NCBI GenBank assembly: GCA_002332615.1 | Contig: DDAL01000023.1 | Span: forward strand, 1 to 45,972 | DNA: 45,972 nucleotides | Source of the DNA: Sphingobacteriaceae bacterium UBA2059 | GTDB lineage: Bacteria; Bacteroidota; Bacteroidia; Sphingobacteriales; Sphingobacteriaceae | Direction: 5' to 3' | Shown here: positions 8,582-17,073 of the stretch, one piece after another | How the letters are laid out: every line of letters starts with the position of its first letter | How positions within the stretch are numbered: the stretch's first letter is position 1 | Notes under the pieces: model-generated | What the model saw: the letters and a program-made list of their open reading frames with translations, nothing else | Told to the model about the DNA's origin: nothing | Databases searched by the model: none | Translations under genes and position numbers: made by a program

Positions 8582-9472
8582 ATGAAAGAAATTGATTTAA
8601 ATCCGTCGGCCGCTGCTATCAGAACTACTAAGCTTGGTATCTTACTAAGTATTGCTTTGTTGGTTGTTAAGGCTTTAGCGGGCTACTTTGGTCACTCTTA
8701 TGCCTTAATTGCCGATGCAACGGAAACGGGCACCGATATAGTTAGTTCTGTACTGCTTTGGGCAGGACTCAGGTATTCGCTTAAGCCTGCAGATGATGAT
8801 CATCCTTACGGGCATGGAAAGGCAGAGCCCCTGGCTGCGATTCTCATCTCTCTATTTTTAATAGGCGCCGCCGTGTGGATCGCTTATCACTCGATTTATT
8901 ATATACGCACGCCGCACCCACTGCCTCAGGCCTTTACTTTATGGGTGCTTGCGGCAGTAATTTTGGTGAAAGAAGGGATGTTCAGGTATGTGCATGAGGT
9001 AGGCCGCACCATTAAAAGTCAGGCTGTTATGGCCGACGCCTACCACCACCGCAGTGACGCTATAACGTCCGTGGCGGCGTTTATAGGTATCGTTATTGCC
9101 CGCTTATGTGGCCAGGGTTATGAAGGAGCCGATGACTGGGCTGCTTTATTGGCTGCCGGATTTATAGTTTATAATGCTTTACGCATTTTAAAGCGCTCTA
9201 TGAGCGAAGTTATGGATGGCGCCCCGCCCCAAGACTTGCTTGAGGAAATTAAAAGCACAGCCATTGATGTGGAGGGAGTGGAAGAGGTGGAAAAGTGTTA
9301 TGTGCGTAAGATGGGCTTTGATTATTTTGTTGATATGCATATCCATGTAAGCGGCGAGCTTACGGTTACCCAGGGACACCACATTGCACATGAAGTGAAG
9401 AGTATGCTTATTGAGCGCAATAAACGGATAAAGAACGCTATCATACACGTGGAGCCAGTGGGCGACAAGTAG
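8582..9472 (+). CDS. cation diffusion facilitator (CDF) metal efflux protein
   Basis: The 296-residue protein has about six membrane spans and a cytoplasmic C-terminal domain. CDF signatures are visible: ALIADATETGTDIVSS in span 2 with Asp residues expected in the transport site, HPYGHGKAEPLAA after it, and DAYHHRSDAITS in span 5 with the His/Asp pair. These proteins export Zn2+, Fe2+, Mn2+ or Cd2+ in exchange for protons; the ion cannot be told from sequence. The next gene is a metal-dependent superoxide dismutase, which may hint at Fe or Mn, but that is only inference. Confidence 0.93.
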   Translation: MKEIDLNPSAAAIRTTKLGILLSIALLVVKALAGYFGHSYALIADATETGTDIVSSVLLWAGLRYSLKPADDDHPYGHGKAEPLAAILISLFLIGAAVWIAYHSIYYIRTPHPLPQAFTLWVLAAVILVKEGMFRYVHEVGRTIKSQAVMADAYHHRSDAITSVAAFIGIVIARLCGQGYEGADDWAALLAAGFIVYNALRILKRSMSEVMDGAPPQDLLEEIKSTAIDVEGVEEVEKCYVRKMGFDYFVDMHIHVSGELTVTQGHHIAHEVKSMLIERNKRIKNAIIHVEPVGDK

Positions 9473-9497
9473 ATGACCATGTACGGGTCATCTTGTT
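9471..9497 (+). terminator. weak hairpin after the CDF gene
   Basis: AGATGACC (9471-9478) pairs with GGTCATCT (9486-9493) around a 7-base loop and is followed by a short TGTT. It overlaps the CDF stop codon. The T tract is poor, so it may be an attenuator or chance. Confidence 0.35.
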
Positions 9498-9552
9498 AAG
9501 AGAGGATAAACAATTCGCTTTTTCAATGGTTAAACCACAAAAACCAAACAAT

Positions 9553-10221
9553 ATGAGATTTAAAAATGTATTCCTGGCTGCTCTTTTGGTTGCAGCCTTA
9601 TCTCCTGCTGCAAAGGCGCAGTTTACGCTGCCTGCGCTTCCTTATCCTTCCAATGCGCTTGAGCCTGCAATTGATAAAGCTACAATGGAGCTGCATCATG
9701 GCAAACACCATGCGGGATATGTAAAGAACCTCAATGAAGCTCTTAAAGGCACTTCCATGGAGAAGCAGTCTCTTGCGGAAATTCTGAGCTCTGTGTCCAA
9801 GGCCAGTGTGGCGGTAAGAAACAATGCAGGCGGGCATTACAATCACTCTTTATTCTGGCAAATTATGTCGCCAAAGAAAACTGCTCCGTCTGCTGAATTC
9901 AGCAAAGCTATTGCATCCACCTTTGGTTCGGTGGATAAGTTTAAAGCGAACTTTGCGGATAGTGCTGCCAAGCGTTTCGGATCTGGCTGGGCCTGGCTGA
10001 TTGTACAGAAAGGCAAGCTTAAAATTACGACCACCGCCAATCAGGATAATCCCTTAATGGATGTGGTGGCCGAACACGGAACTCCTGTTATGGGTCTTGA
10101 TGTGTGGGAGCATGCTTATTACCTGAAGTATCAGAATAAACGGGCCGATTATATTTCGGCCTGGTGGTCGGTTATAAACTGGCCTGAGGTCGAAGCCCGT
10201 TATAAGCAGGCAATGAAATAG
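9553..10221 (+). CDS. exported Fe/Mn superoxide dismutase
   Basis: Superoxide dismutase of the Fe/Mn family. The start is set at ATG 9553, giving 222 residues with a Sec signal peptide (MRFKNVFLAALLVAA..AKAQ). The longer frame from 9493 adds residues in front of the signal peptide and is unlikely. Metal ligands lie in the usual places: His in ELHHGKHHAGYV, His in GGHYNHSLFW, and Asp/His in DVWEHAYYLKYQNKRADYI. The signal peptide places the enzyme in the periplasm, protecting against external superoxide. Fe versus Mn cannot be decided by eye. A strong terminator follows. Confidence 0.95.
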   Translation: MRFKNVFLAALLVAALSPAAKAQFTLPALPYPSNALEPAIDKATMELHHGKHHAGYVKNLNEALKGTSMEKQSLAEILSSVSKASVAVRNNAGGHYNHSLFWQIMSPKKTAPSAEFSKAIASTFGSVDKFKANFADSAAKRFGSGWAWLIVQKGKLKITTTANQDNPLMDVVAEHGTPVMGLDVWEHAYYLKYQNKRADYISAWWSVINWPEVEARYKQAMK

Positions 10222-10245
10222 GTTACAATTTCTTGTTATGGAAAA

Positions 10246-10281
10246 AAGGCCTTACCGTTTTTTAACGATAAGGCCTTTTTT
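10246..10281. terminator. bidirectional intrinsic terminator
   Basis: A 14-base stem (10246-10259 with 10264-10277, one mismatch) around a TTTT loop is flanked by A-rich and T-rich tracts on both sides. It can end both the superoxide dismutase on the plus strand and the glycosyltransferase on the minus strand. Confidence 0.9.
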
Positions 10282-10342
10282 GCTTCGGGCAGGAGCATTC
10301 CGGGTGCAGTGTTAAAAGATTGAGACCTGCAATTACCCTGTA

Positions 10343-11104
10343 TTAGCTTTGCGCAGGCGGCTGTTTGCGCGGATACTTCCTGAACCAGCTGTTTATCTTC
10401 ATCTGAATCACGCCTAAAAAAGCTTCACGAAAAATGCGGGTGCTCATCTTTGAGGTGCCCAGGGTGCGGTCGGTGAAAATAATAGGCACTTCTACCACCT
10501 TAAAGCCGTATTGTATGGTGGTGAACTTCATTTCAATCTGGAAGGCATAGCCAACAAATTTTACCTTATCCAGATCCATTGTTTCCAGTACTATCCTGCG
10601 GTAACATTTAAATCCTGCGGTAGAATCCTGTACTTTAATGCCGGTAATTAGACGCACATATACCGATGCAAAGTAGGACATAAGCACCCGGCTCATGGGC
10701 CAGTTTACTACATTGACTCCTTTAATATAGCGCGAACCAATGGCCAGATCAGCGCCGTTCTCGCAGGCTTCTTTAAGACGCAAAAGGTCGTTTGGATTGT
10801 GTGAAAAGTCGGCATCCATCTCAAAAATATACTCGTAGCCATGCTTCAACGCCCATTTAAACCCGTGTATATACGCTGTGCCAAGCCCTAGTTTTCCTGT
10901 GCGCTCTTCGATGAATAAAGATCGGGGAAATTCGGCCTGCAGCTTTTTTACTATGCCGGCTGTCCCGTCGGGCGATCCGTCGTCAATAATGAGGATGTGG
11001 AAAGGCTGAGGGAGCGAAAAGACCACACGGATTATACTCTCTATGTTTTCTTTTTCGTTGTATGTGGGTATGAGAACAAGGCTGTTGGAAGTCACTTTTT
11101 TCAA
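10343..11104 (-). CDS. GT2 glycosyltransferase, polyprenol-phosphate mannose synthase-like
   Basis: The 253-residue protein has the dolichol/polyprenol-phosphate mannose synthase pattern: LIPTYNEKENIES at the N-terminus, nucleotide-sugar binding ILIIDDGSPDGTAG, the DxD-type motif FEMDADFSHNP, and IGSRYIKGVNVVNWP followed by DSTAGFKCYRR. The family moves a sugar from a nucleotide donor to a polyprenyl phosphate at the cytoplasmic face of the membrane. It lacks the extra C-terminal membrane domain found in some bacterial versions. The exact sugar is unknown. It lies downstream of the POT gene but behind that gene's terminator, so it is probably a separate unit. Confidence 0.9.
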   Translation of the reverse strand: MKKVTSNSLVLIPTYNEKENIESIIRVVFSLPQPFHILIIDDGSPDGTAGIVKKLQAEFPRSLFIEERTGKLGLGTAYIHGFKWALKHGYEYIFEMDADFSHNPNDLLRLKEACENGADLAIGSRYIKGVNVVNWPMSRVLMSYFASVYVRLITGIKVQDSTAGFKCYRRIVLETMDLDKVKFVGYAFQIEMKFTTIQYGFKVVEVPIIFTDRTLGTSKMSTRIFREAFLGVIQMKINSWFRKYPRKQPPAQS

Positions 11105-11124
11105 TTTTAATTCCGAAGATATGT

Positions 11125-11158
11125 AAAAGAAAAAAAACCCGCGAAAAGTGCGGGTTTT
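11125..11158 (-). terminator. terminator of the POT transporter gene
   Basis: AAAACCCGC (11134-11142) pairs perfectly with GCGGGTTTT (11150-11158). On the minus strand this hairpin is followed by a run of T, seven bases after the transporter stop codon. Confidence 0.9.
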
Positions 11159-11164
11159 TACTAT

Positions 11165-12850
11165 CTAGCGAATGCCATGCATCATTTTTCTCAGTTTTCC
11201 AGAAAGGAGGAAGAGCAGAAATGCAGCAACACCGGGGAGTATAACGAACAGCATGAAGAACTCGAACAGGCTGGTAATAGGAAAACCTGCAAATACCGGA
11301 TACTCGGTAGGTAGCTTTAGCTCATGCAGCTTTGCCAGTTGCTCGGCAGTGGGTGTTATGGTGCGGTCAAGAACCGCCTGAAGATTGATGCCTGCTTCCT
11401 GGGCCGCTACATATTTATCGCCCGTAGGAGGAAGTACCGCGCCAAGCGTACCTGCAAGTGCATAACCTGCCGCATTAGCCAGAAACCACACGCCCATAAG
11501 CAAGGAAGAAAAGCGTGAAGGGGCCAGTTTCGATACCAGTGAAAGCCCTATGGGCGAAAGGCACAGCTCTCCAAGGGTGTGGAAAAGATACATGACAATC
11601 AGCCACACCACGCCCAGCTTTTCATTCACACCTAATCCTTTAACCTGAAAGGCCATAATCAGAAAGCCTACAGCCAGAAGCAGTAAACCGATAGACTGTT
11701 TTACAGGAGATATAGGCTCCATATTCCTTCGCTGAAGTGTGATCCATAGCCAGCTGAAGGGGAATGCAAAGATCATGATGAATAATGAATTTGCATTTTG
11801 TATAAGGCTGGGCGGTATATTTAAGCCAAAGATCCTTCTGTCGGTCTGATAGTCGGCTATAAAGGTAAGTGAAGAGCCAGCCTGCTCAAAGCAAGCCCAG
11901 AAGAAGATTACAAAAAACGCAAGGATGTACATGACCAGGATACGGTCGCGCTCAACCTTGGTCAGCGATTTGTCGGAAATGATTAGTCCGGCAAGGGTAA
12001 GGGCGCTACTGTAAATGAACGAATAAATTACGTTAAGCTCCACAACATAGTAAAACATCAGAGCTAAGGCGGCGAAGCAGAATACAGAAGTGTAAACAGC
12101 GGTCTTGGTAAATTTGGCGGTAACTACCTCTTCGCCTGTTTTTGTAATATCAAGACCCGGCCTTGCACCTATTGCTGTGCCTTCGGGCGTCACTATGTAC
12201 TTGTTTTTGAGAATGTAGAAAATTATAGACCCTATAAACATAGCTCCTGCAGCAGCGAGGAAGCCCCATTTAAAGGCGGCGACAACACGAGTTCCATCAG
12301 CTAATACCACATCTCCTATTAAAGGACAAATGATCATGCCGAGAAATGCTCCCACGTTAATGCCCATATAGAAAATCGTAAAAGCAGCATCCAGGCGGGA
12401 ATCGCCTTTTGGATAAAGCTGACCTACCATAGAGGAAATATTCGGTTTAAAAAGGCCGTTTCCAAGGATAATAATACCAAGGGCGATGTAAACTGCTATT
12501 TTAGAAAGGTCGAAATTAGTGTCGTATGTCGAGGCGCTTATAAACATAAAAAGCTGCCCTATACCCATGGTAACACCGCCGATAAGAATACAGTTTCTGT
12601 TGCCCAGGTAGCGATCTGACAGGAAGCCTCCAAGGATAGGGGTGAGGTAACACAAACCCAGGAAACCTCCGTAAATCACCGAAGCTTCGGCTTCCCGGAA
12701 TGACAGTGCATTAACAAGAAACAAGGTAAGAAGGGCGCGCATTCCGTAAAAATTGAAGCGCTCCCACATCTCCGTGGTAAATAATACATACAGGCCTTTT
12801 GGTTGTCCGGCAGGCTGTGTTGTATCGGTTGCGATATTTATACTATCCAT
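11165..12850 (-). CDS. POT-family proton-coupled di/tripeptide transporter
   Basis: This 561-residue polytopic protein belongs to the POT/PTR2 branch of the major facilitator superfamily. The proton-coupling ExxER-type motif is visible in TEMWERFNFYGMRALL, and the PTR2 signatures GGFLSDRYLGNRNCI and FTIFYMGINVGAFLG follow. About 13-14 hydrophobic segments are apparent. The family imports di- and tripeptides with protons across the inner membrane. The gene lies 35 bases after a dipeptidyl-peptidase-IV gene on the same strand, so the enzyme's products are natural substrates for it. A terminator follows directly. Confidence 0.95.
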   Translation of the reverse strand: MDSINIATDTTQPAGQPKGLYVLFTTEMWERFNFYGMRALLTLFLVNALSFREAEASVIYGGFLGLCYLTPILGGFLSDRYLGNRNCILIGGVTMGIGQLFMFISASTYDTNFDLSKIAVYIALGIIILGNGLFKPNISSMVGQLYPKGDSRLDAAFTIFYMGINVGAFLGMIICPLIGDVVLADGTRVVAAFKWGFLAAAGAMFIGSIIFYILKNKYIVTPEGTAIGARPGLDITKTGEEVVTAKFTKTAVYTSVFCFAALALMFYYVVELNVIYSFIYSSALTLAGLIISDKSLTKVERDRILVMYILAFFVIFFWACFEQAGSSLTFIADYQTDRRIFGLNIPPSLIQNANSLFIMIFAFPFSWLWITLQRRNMEPISPVKQSIGLLLLAVGFLIMAFQVKGLGVNEKLGVVWLIVMYLFHTLGELCLSPIGLSLVSKLAPSRFSSLLMGVWFLANAAGYALAGTLGAVLPPTGDKYVAAQEAGINLQAVLDRTITPTAEQLAKLHELKLPTEYPVFAGFPITSLFEFFMLFVILPGVAAFLLFLLSGKLRKMMHGIR

Positions 12851-12885
12851 CTGTATATTTAGTTAAAATCTTTAAGTTCTTGTTT

Positions 12886-15081
12886 TTACAAGTTATTCAG
12901 AATAAAATCCGTCAGCTTGGTATACAGGTGAACTGATGTCACGCCTCCGGATATATTATGATTTTTATTTGGATAATAAGCCTGTTCGAAGGCCTTGTTT
13001 TTTTGTATCAGCGCTTCGGAGAAAAGTACGCTGTTCTGAAAGTGTACATTATCGTCGGCGGTGCCGTGTATAAGCAGGAACTTTCCTTTCAGCCTGTCGG
13101 CAAAGTTGATAGGAGAGTTGTCTTCATAGCCGGCATTGTTTTCCTGCGGAGTGCGCATATATCGTTCGGTATAAATACTATCGTAAAACTTCCAGATAGT
13201 AACCGGAGCCACGGCGATGCCCATTTTAAATACATCTGCACCCTTAGTGAGACATAGGGAAGACATGTAGCCTCCATAGCTCCATCCCCATATACCGATG
13301 CGGCTTGCATCTACATAAGACTGCCTGCCCAGCCATCTGGCTGCCTCGATCTGATCCATAGTTTCATATTTTCCAAGGTTCAGATAAGTCATTTTTTTAA
13401 ATTCAGCTCCTCTGAAACCTGTTCCTCTGTTATCAACGCATACAACTATATATCCTTTTTGAGTAAGCATCCTATTCCACTGGTGGCGTCCGCCGCCCCA
13501 GCTGTCGGCAACATTCTGACTGCCCGGACCGCCGTAAACAAACATCATTACCGGATACTTTTTAGCCGGATCAAAGTCCTCAGGTTTAAGCATGAAGCCA
13601 TTAAGATTAACCCCTTCACTGGTTTTAAAGCTAAAGAACTCCGTCTTGTTGTTTCCATACTGCTTGAGCTTTTCCTTCAATTCGGCATTGTCTTCCAGCA
13701 AACGGACCGTTTTTCCGCTGTTGTCGTTAAGAGTGATATAGGAGGGACTGTTTGCACTGGAGTGGTTCAATACGAAGTAGCTGAAATCGGAGCTAAAGGT
13801 AGCATAGTTCGTACCGCGCTGACTGCTTAATAATTTCTTTTCTTTTCCGTCCAGGCCTATGGAGTAAATGTCACGCTGGAGCGGCGACTTTTCTGTCGAC
13901 TGGTAATAGATGCGCTTCTTTACCGGGTCAATTCCGTACACTGTTGTAACCTCCCAGGGTCCTTTGGTTACCTGACGAACCAGCTTTCCATCAAGATTGT
14001 ACAAGTAAAGGTGGTTGTAGCCGTCGCGCTCGCTCGATAGCAGGAAGTGCTTATTGCCGGGCAGAAAAGTAAACAGCTGATTGTCTATGTCAATATAATA
14101 CTTATCAGTTTCTTTAAGAATAGTTTTCGACTGGCCGTTGGAAGCATTTACCATTAGCAGGTCCATCTGGTTCTGATGACGATTCATTCGTATCACGGAG
14201 AGGGTAGCAGGCCTTTCTGTCCACTGAATCTTCGGGATATACAGGTCTTTCTCCCTTCCGATATCAGCAGTTACCGTTTTACCTGAGTTCAGGTGATAGA
14301 TATGAACGCTTACACGGGAGTTCTTTTCGCCTGCGCGCGGATATTTATACCTGTATTCCGAGTTATAAGCCCTGTCAAATACAGTCATTGAATATTCAGG
14401 AACTTCTATTTCGTCGAAACGGCAGTAGGCTATTGACGAATTATCAGGACTCCAGAAAAAAGCTCTGGCAAAGCTAAATTCCTCCTCATACACCCAGTCG
14501 CCGTGGCCGTTGATAATATGATTATACTTCCCATCACTGGTGATCTGCTTTTCCTGAAGCGAAACAAGGTCTTTAATGAAGATATTGTTGTTCTTTACAA
14601 AGGCAACTTTGCTTCCATCGGGAGAAAAGGTAGCGAACATCTGCTTCCCGCTCTCAGAGACCGGGATGACTTCTTTCTTTGCAAGGTCATAGACATAATA
14701 GTTTGCCCTGCTGGAGCGCCGGTAGATATCTTCTACCTCATCAGCTATAAGAACCTTGCTTTCCTGGTCATTGAATGTAACTCCGGGAGGAAGCACCTTG
14801 CCCTTATACTGAACGTCTTTCGCATAATAGAGTACTTTAGCTGTCTTACCGTCGGAAAAGTTTTGTTTTGCAACAAATCGATTTCCGGAAGGGTCTGTCT
14901 GGATAGATACGTAGCTCTTGCCGTCTTTCATTGAGTTAAGGCCGTAAACCGATTTCTGGCTGAATGTGCCTTTTACGAAAATATCTTCGATACTAATGTT
15001 TTGCCTTGTTTGCGCAAAAACGGCTGCAGGCGACCCGTTAAGTCCCGATAGCAGCAATAAAAACAGTACAATTTTCTTCAT
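12886..15081 (-). CDS. exported S9B dipeptidyl peptidase IV
   Basis: The 731-residue protein has a Sec signal peptide (MKKIVLFLLLLSGLNGSPAAVFAQ), an N-terminal beta-propeller region (about 40-480) and a C-terminal alpha/beta-hydrolase domain. Catalytic residues are visible: Ser in GWSYGGYMS, Asp in GTADDNVHF and His in KNHNISGG. The double-Glu motif that binds the substrate N-terminus in DPP-IV enzymes is present in VYEEEFSFARAFFWSPD. It removes dipeptides from peptide N-termini, typically Xaa-Pro or Xaa-Ala, in the periplasm. It forms a likely two-gene operon with the POT transporter downstream. Confidence 0.95.
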   Translation of the reverse strand: MKKIVLFLLLLSGLNGSPAAVFAQTRQNISIEDIFVKGTFSQKSVYGLNSMKDGKSYVSIQTDPSGNRFVAKQNFSDGKTAKVLYYAKDVQYKGKVLPPGVTFNDQESKVLIADEVEDIYRRSSRANYYVYDLAKKEVIPVSESGKQMFATFSPDGSKVAFVKNNNIFIKDLVSLQEKQITSDGKYNHIINGHGDWVYEEEFSFARAFFWSPDNSSIAYCRFDEIEVPEYSMTVFDRAYNSEYRYKYPRAGEKNSRVSVHIYHLNSGKTVTADIGREKDLYIPKIQWTERPATLSVIRMNRHQNQMDLLMVNASNGQSKTILKETDKYYIDIDNQLFTFLPGNKHFLLSSERDGYNHLYLYNLDGKLVRQVTKGPWEVTTVYGIDPVKKRIYYQSTEKSPLQRDIYSIGLDGKEKKLLSSQRGTNYATFSSDFSYFVLNHSSANSPSYITLNDNSGKTVRLLEDNAELKEKLKQYGNNKTEFFSFKTSEGVNLNGFMLKPEDFDPAKKYPVMMFVYGGPGSQNVADSWGGGRHQWNRMLTQKGYIVVCVDNRGTGFRGAEFKKMTYLNLGKYETMDQIEAARWLGRQSYVDASRIGIWGWSYGGYMSSLCLTKGADVFKMGIAVAPVTIWKFYDSIYTERYMRTPQENNAGYEDNSPINFADRLKGKFLLIHGTADDNVHFQNSVLFSEALIQKNKAFEQAYYPNKNHNISGGVTSVHLYTKLTDFILNNL

Positions 15082-15374
15082 AGAGGCTAAGTTTGATGAT
15101 AGGAATTAAGGGTTATTTGAGGAATTGTAAATTTCACAGCTCGCAATTATAATGGTATTTGTTTTAAAATCAAATATGTTGTTCTTAATAAAGAGTCGCT
15201 GTACAATGAGTAATTGTTAATTATTGCAAAGAAAATATAATAAAGCTTCAAAAAGCAGCGCCTTTAATTGTCGATTTGTTAGTTAACAAGGCAGTCGGCA
15301 CTAAGTGTTTCAAGAGCCGGCCACGGCGTTGCGGTACATCGAATACTCTGTGCATGCTTTTTTTCAAAAAAAAC

Positions 15375-15404
15375 TTGCAGGAAGTAGAAAAATGTATACT
15401 TTTG
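15375..15404 (+). promoter_or_regulatory. promoter of tRNA-Pro
   Basis: TTG at 15375-15377 and TACTTTTG at 15397-15404 are separated by 19 bases, matching the Bacteroidota -33/-7 consensus. Transcription would begin near 15410, about 25 bases before the tRNA. Confidence 0.8.
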
Positions 15405-15434
15405 CAATCCCAATCAGGGACAAACACAACAGTT

Positions 15435-15508
15435 CGGGGTGTAGCGTAGCCCGGTATCGCGCCACATTTGGGATGTGGAGGTCGTAGGTTCGAATCCTGC
15501 CACCCCGA
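15435..15508 (+). tRNA. tRNA-Pro, anticodon TGG
   Basis: The sequence folds as a cloverleaf: acceptor arms CGGGGTG (15435-15441) and CACCCCG (15501-15507), anticodon stem CCACA/TGTGG with loop TTTGGGA (anticodon TGG at 15469-15471), and T arm GTAGG-TTCGAAT-CCTGC. A15508 is the discriminator base. CCA is not encoded. It has its own promoter and terminator. Its 3' end faces a tyrosine recombinase gene about 300 bases away, the common arrangement for a tRNA used as an integration site. Confidence 0.97.
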
Positions 15509-15533
15509 CGAAAACCAGTTCATCTGGATCCGA

Positions 15534-15567
15534 AAGCCTCTAAATCATATGATTTAGAGGCTTTTTT
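15534..15567 (+). terminator. terminator of tRNA-Pro
   Basis: A perfect 30-base palindrome (15534-15563) is followed by a T run. It lies 26 bases after the tRNA. Confidence 0.92.
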
Positions 15568-15575
15568 GCTTTTAA
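15565..15575 (+). repeat. left copy of an 11-base direct repeat flanking the island
   Basis: TTTGCTTTTAA occurs here, at the tail of the tRNA terminator, and again at 24406-24416 near the right end of the island. It could be a remnant att core, but it is short and AT-rich. Confidence 0.25.
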
Positions 15576-15622
15576 ACAGTTCATATTTATTCGTTTCAAT
15601 CCATACCTTCTGAGAACTATTA

Positions 15623-15753
15623 GGTGACCTCATTTATTTTTTAAATTTGGTCGCCAGAAAGGGTTTAACTAATTGATATACAGTAATTTGTGTTAACAAT
15701 ATTTAGACTGGAATAGATCAAGATGAATTACTTTTTTGGTTTTCTGGTGACCT
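15623..15753. repeat. repeats upstream of the integrase gene
   Basis: The stretch between the tRNA terminator and the integrase holds no gene. GGTGACCT occurs twice in the same direction (15623-15630 and 15746-15753). GGTCGCCAGAAA at 15649-15660 is an inverted copy, with one mismatch, of TTTCTGGTGACC at 15741-15752. Such repeats next to an integrase gene could be recombinase or excisionase binding sites. Confidence 0.4.
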
Positions 15754-15806
15754 GTTTGGACAGAATAGTTCATATCAGTTTATGTTAATCTTTAAAAAAG
15801 TAGTGT

Positions 15807-17063
15807 ATGAGAACTGCAAACACATTCGGCGTTCATTTCATTCTTCGAATGAACAAAGAAAAAAACGGAAGCGCTCCGATTTATGTAAGAATTACAGTCA
15901 ACGGAGCCAGAATTGAAATGTCCCTCAAGAAAAGAGTAAAACTTTCCGATTGGAATCCGTCAAGAGGCATTGCAAAAACGAAAAATACCGATCTTAAAAT
16001 CCTCAATGGATTTCTGGAGCAAGTAAGAGGCATTCTATCGGGTTATTATCAGGAGATGGTTATGGCCAAGAAGCTAATCACCCCTGAGGCAATCAAGAAT
16101 ATGTATTTGGGTAAAACGGAACAGGAAAACACCCTTCAGTCGCTGATGGAATATCATAACCTGCATATGAAGGAAGTGCTGGCTTATGGAACGCTCAAAA
16201 ACTACTTCACCACCGTCAAATACCTTAAGGAGTTTTTATTGAAACAGTTCAAGAAGTCAGATATCTATCTTACCGAATTGGATTACCAGTTTATTACTCA
16301 ATTTGAATATTTCCTGCGGACCTATGAACCAACGGATCATCATAAAGGAATGGCAAATAACGGCGTCATGAAGCATCTGGAACGATTTCGAAAGATGGTG
16401 CGCCTAGGTGTAAAGCTTGGCTGGATGGAAAAGAATCCCTTCGAACTTTACAAACTTAAGATGCAAAAGGTAGAACGCGACTTTTTAACCAGCGAAGAAC
16501 TATCAAGAATTGAGAAAAAAGAGTTCTCGGTACAGCGGATTCAATATGCAAAAGATCTTTTTGTTTTCAGTTGCTATACCGGTATCGCTTATATCGACGT
16601 GATGCAGTTGACCCCTGATAACATTCTCCTGGGAACCGACGGAAATCGCTGGATTAAGACGATGCGCGAAAAAACAGACACCTCAGTCAACGTTCCTATC
16701 CTACCAAAAGCCGCTGCCATCATTGAAAAGTATAAAGATAACCCCCGGGCAATTGCACAAGGAACGATGTTTCCAGTGATTTCAAATCAAAAGCTGAACA
16801 GCTATCTGAAAGAAGTTGCTGACTTATGCGGCATTAAGAAGCATTTGACCTTTCATTTGGCACGGCACACCTTTGCCACGTCGGTTACTCTTTCTAACGG
16901 AGTTCCCATTGAGACGGTCAGCAAGATGTTAGGGCACACCACCATCCGTACTACGCAAATCTATGCCAAGGTTGTTGAACAAAAGGTTAGTCAGGATATG
17001 GCAAACCTTCAAATTCGGTTGAAGGAAAATGAAAAGTCAAAGTTGAAAGTTTCGAAAGCTTAA
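15807..17063 (+). CDS. tyrosine recombinase (integrase), Bacteroidota type
   Basis: The 418-residue protein has an N-terminal arm-binding domain (about 1-90), a SAM-like core-binding domain (about 100-200) and a catalytic domain. The C-terminal catalytic residues are clear: HLARH, GHTTIRTT and the nucleophile in TTQIYAKV. The first catalytic Arg, usually in a TGLRxxE-like box, is replaced in CYTGIAYIDVMQL, as also reported for IntDOT-like recombinases of this phylum. It sits just downstream of tRNA-Pro and marks the start of the island. It appears intact and may still be active. Confidence 0.93.
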   Translation: MRTANTFGVHFILRMNKEKNGSAPIYVRITVNGARIEMSLKKRVKLSDWNPSRGIAKTKNTDLKILNGFLEQVRGILSGYYQEMVMAKKLITPEAIKNMYLGKTEQENTLQSLMEYHNLHMKEVLAYGTLKNYFTTVKYLKEFLLKQFKKSDIYLTELDYQFITQFEYFLRTYEPTDHHKGMANNGVMKHLERFRKMVRLGVKLGWMEKNPFELYKLKMQKVERDFLTSEELSRIEKKEFSVQRIQYAKDLFVFSCYTGIAYIDVMQLTPDNILLGTDGNRWIKTMREKTDTSVNVPILPKAAAIIEKYKDNPRAIAQGTMFPVISNQKLNSYLKEVADLCGIKKHLTFHLARHTFATSVTLSNGVPIETVSKMLGHTTIRTTQIYAKVVEQKVSQDMANLQIRLKENEKSKLKVSKA

Positions 17064-17073
17064 ATAGATCACG

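Noticed and set aside
15248..15523. 91-codon minus-strand frame covering tRNA-Pro (..GWQDSNLRPPHPKCGAIPGYATPR..)
   Set aside because: It is the antisense translation of the tRNA gene, a familiar false protein; the tRNA, its promoter and its terminator explain the sequence.
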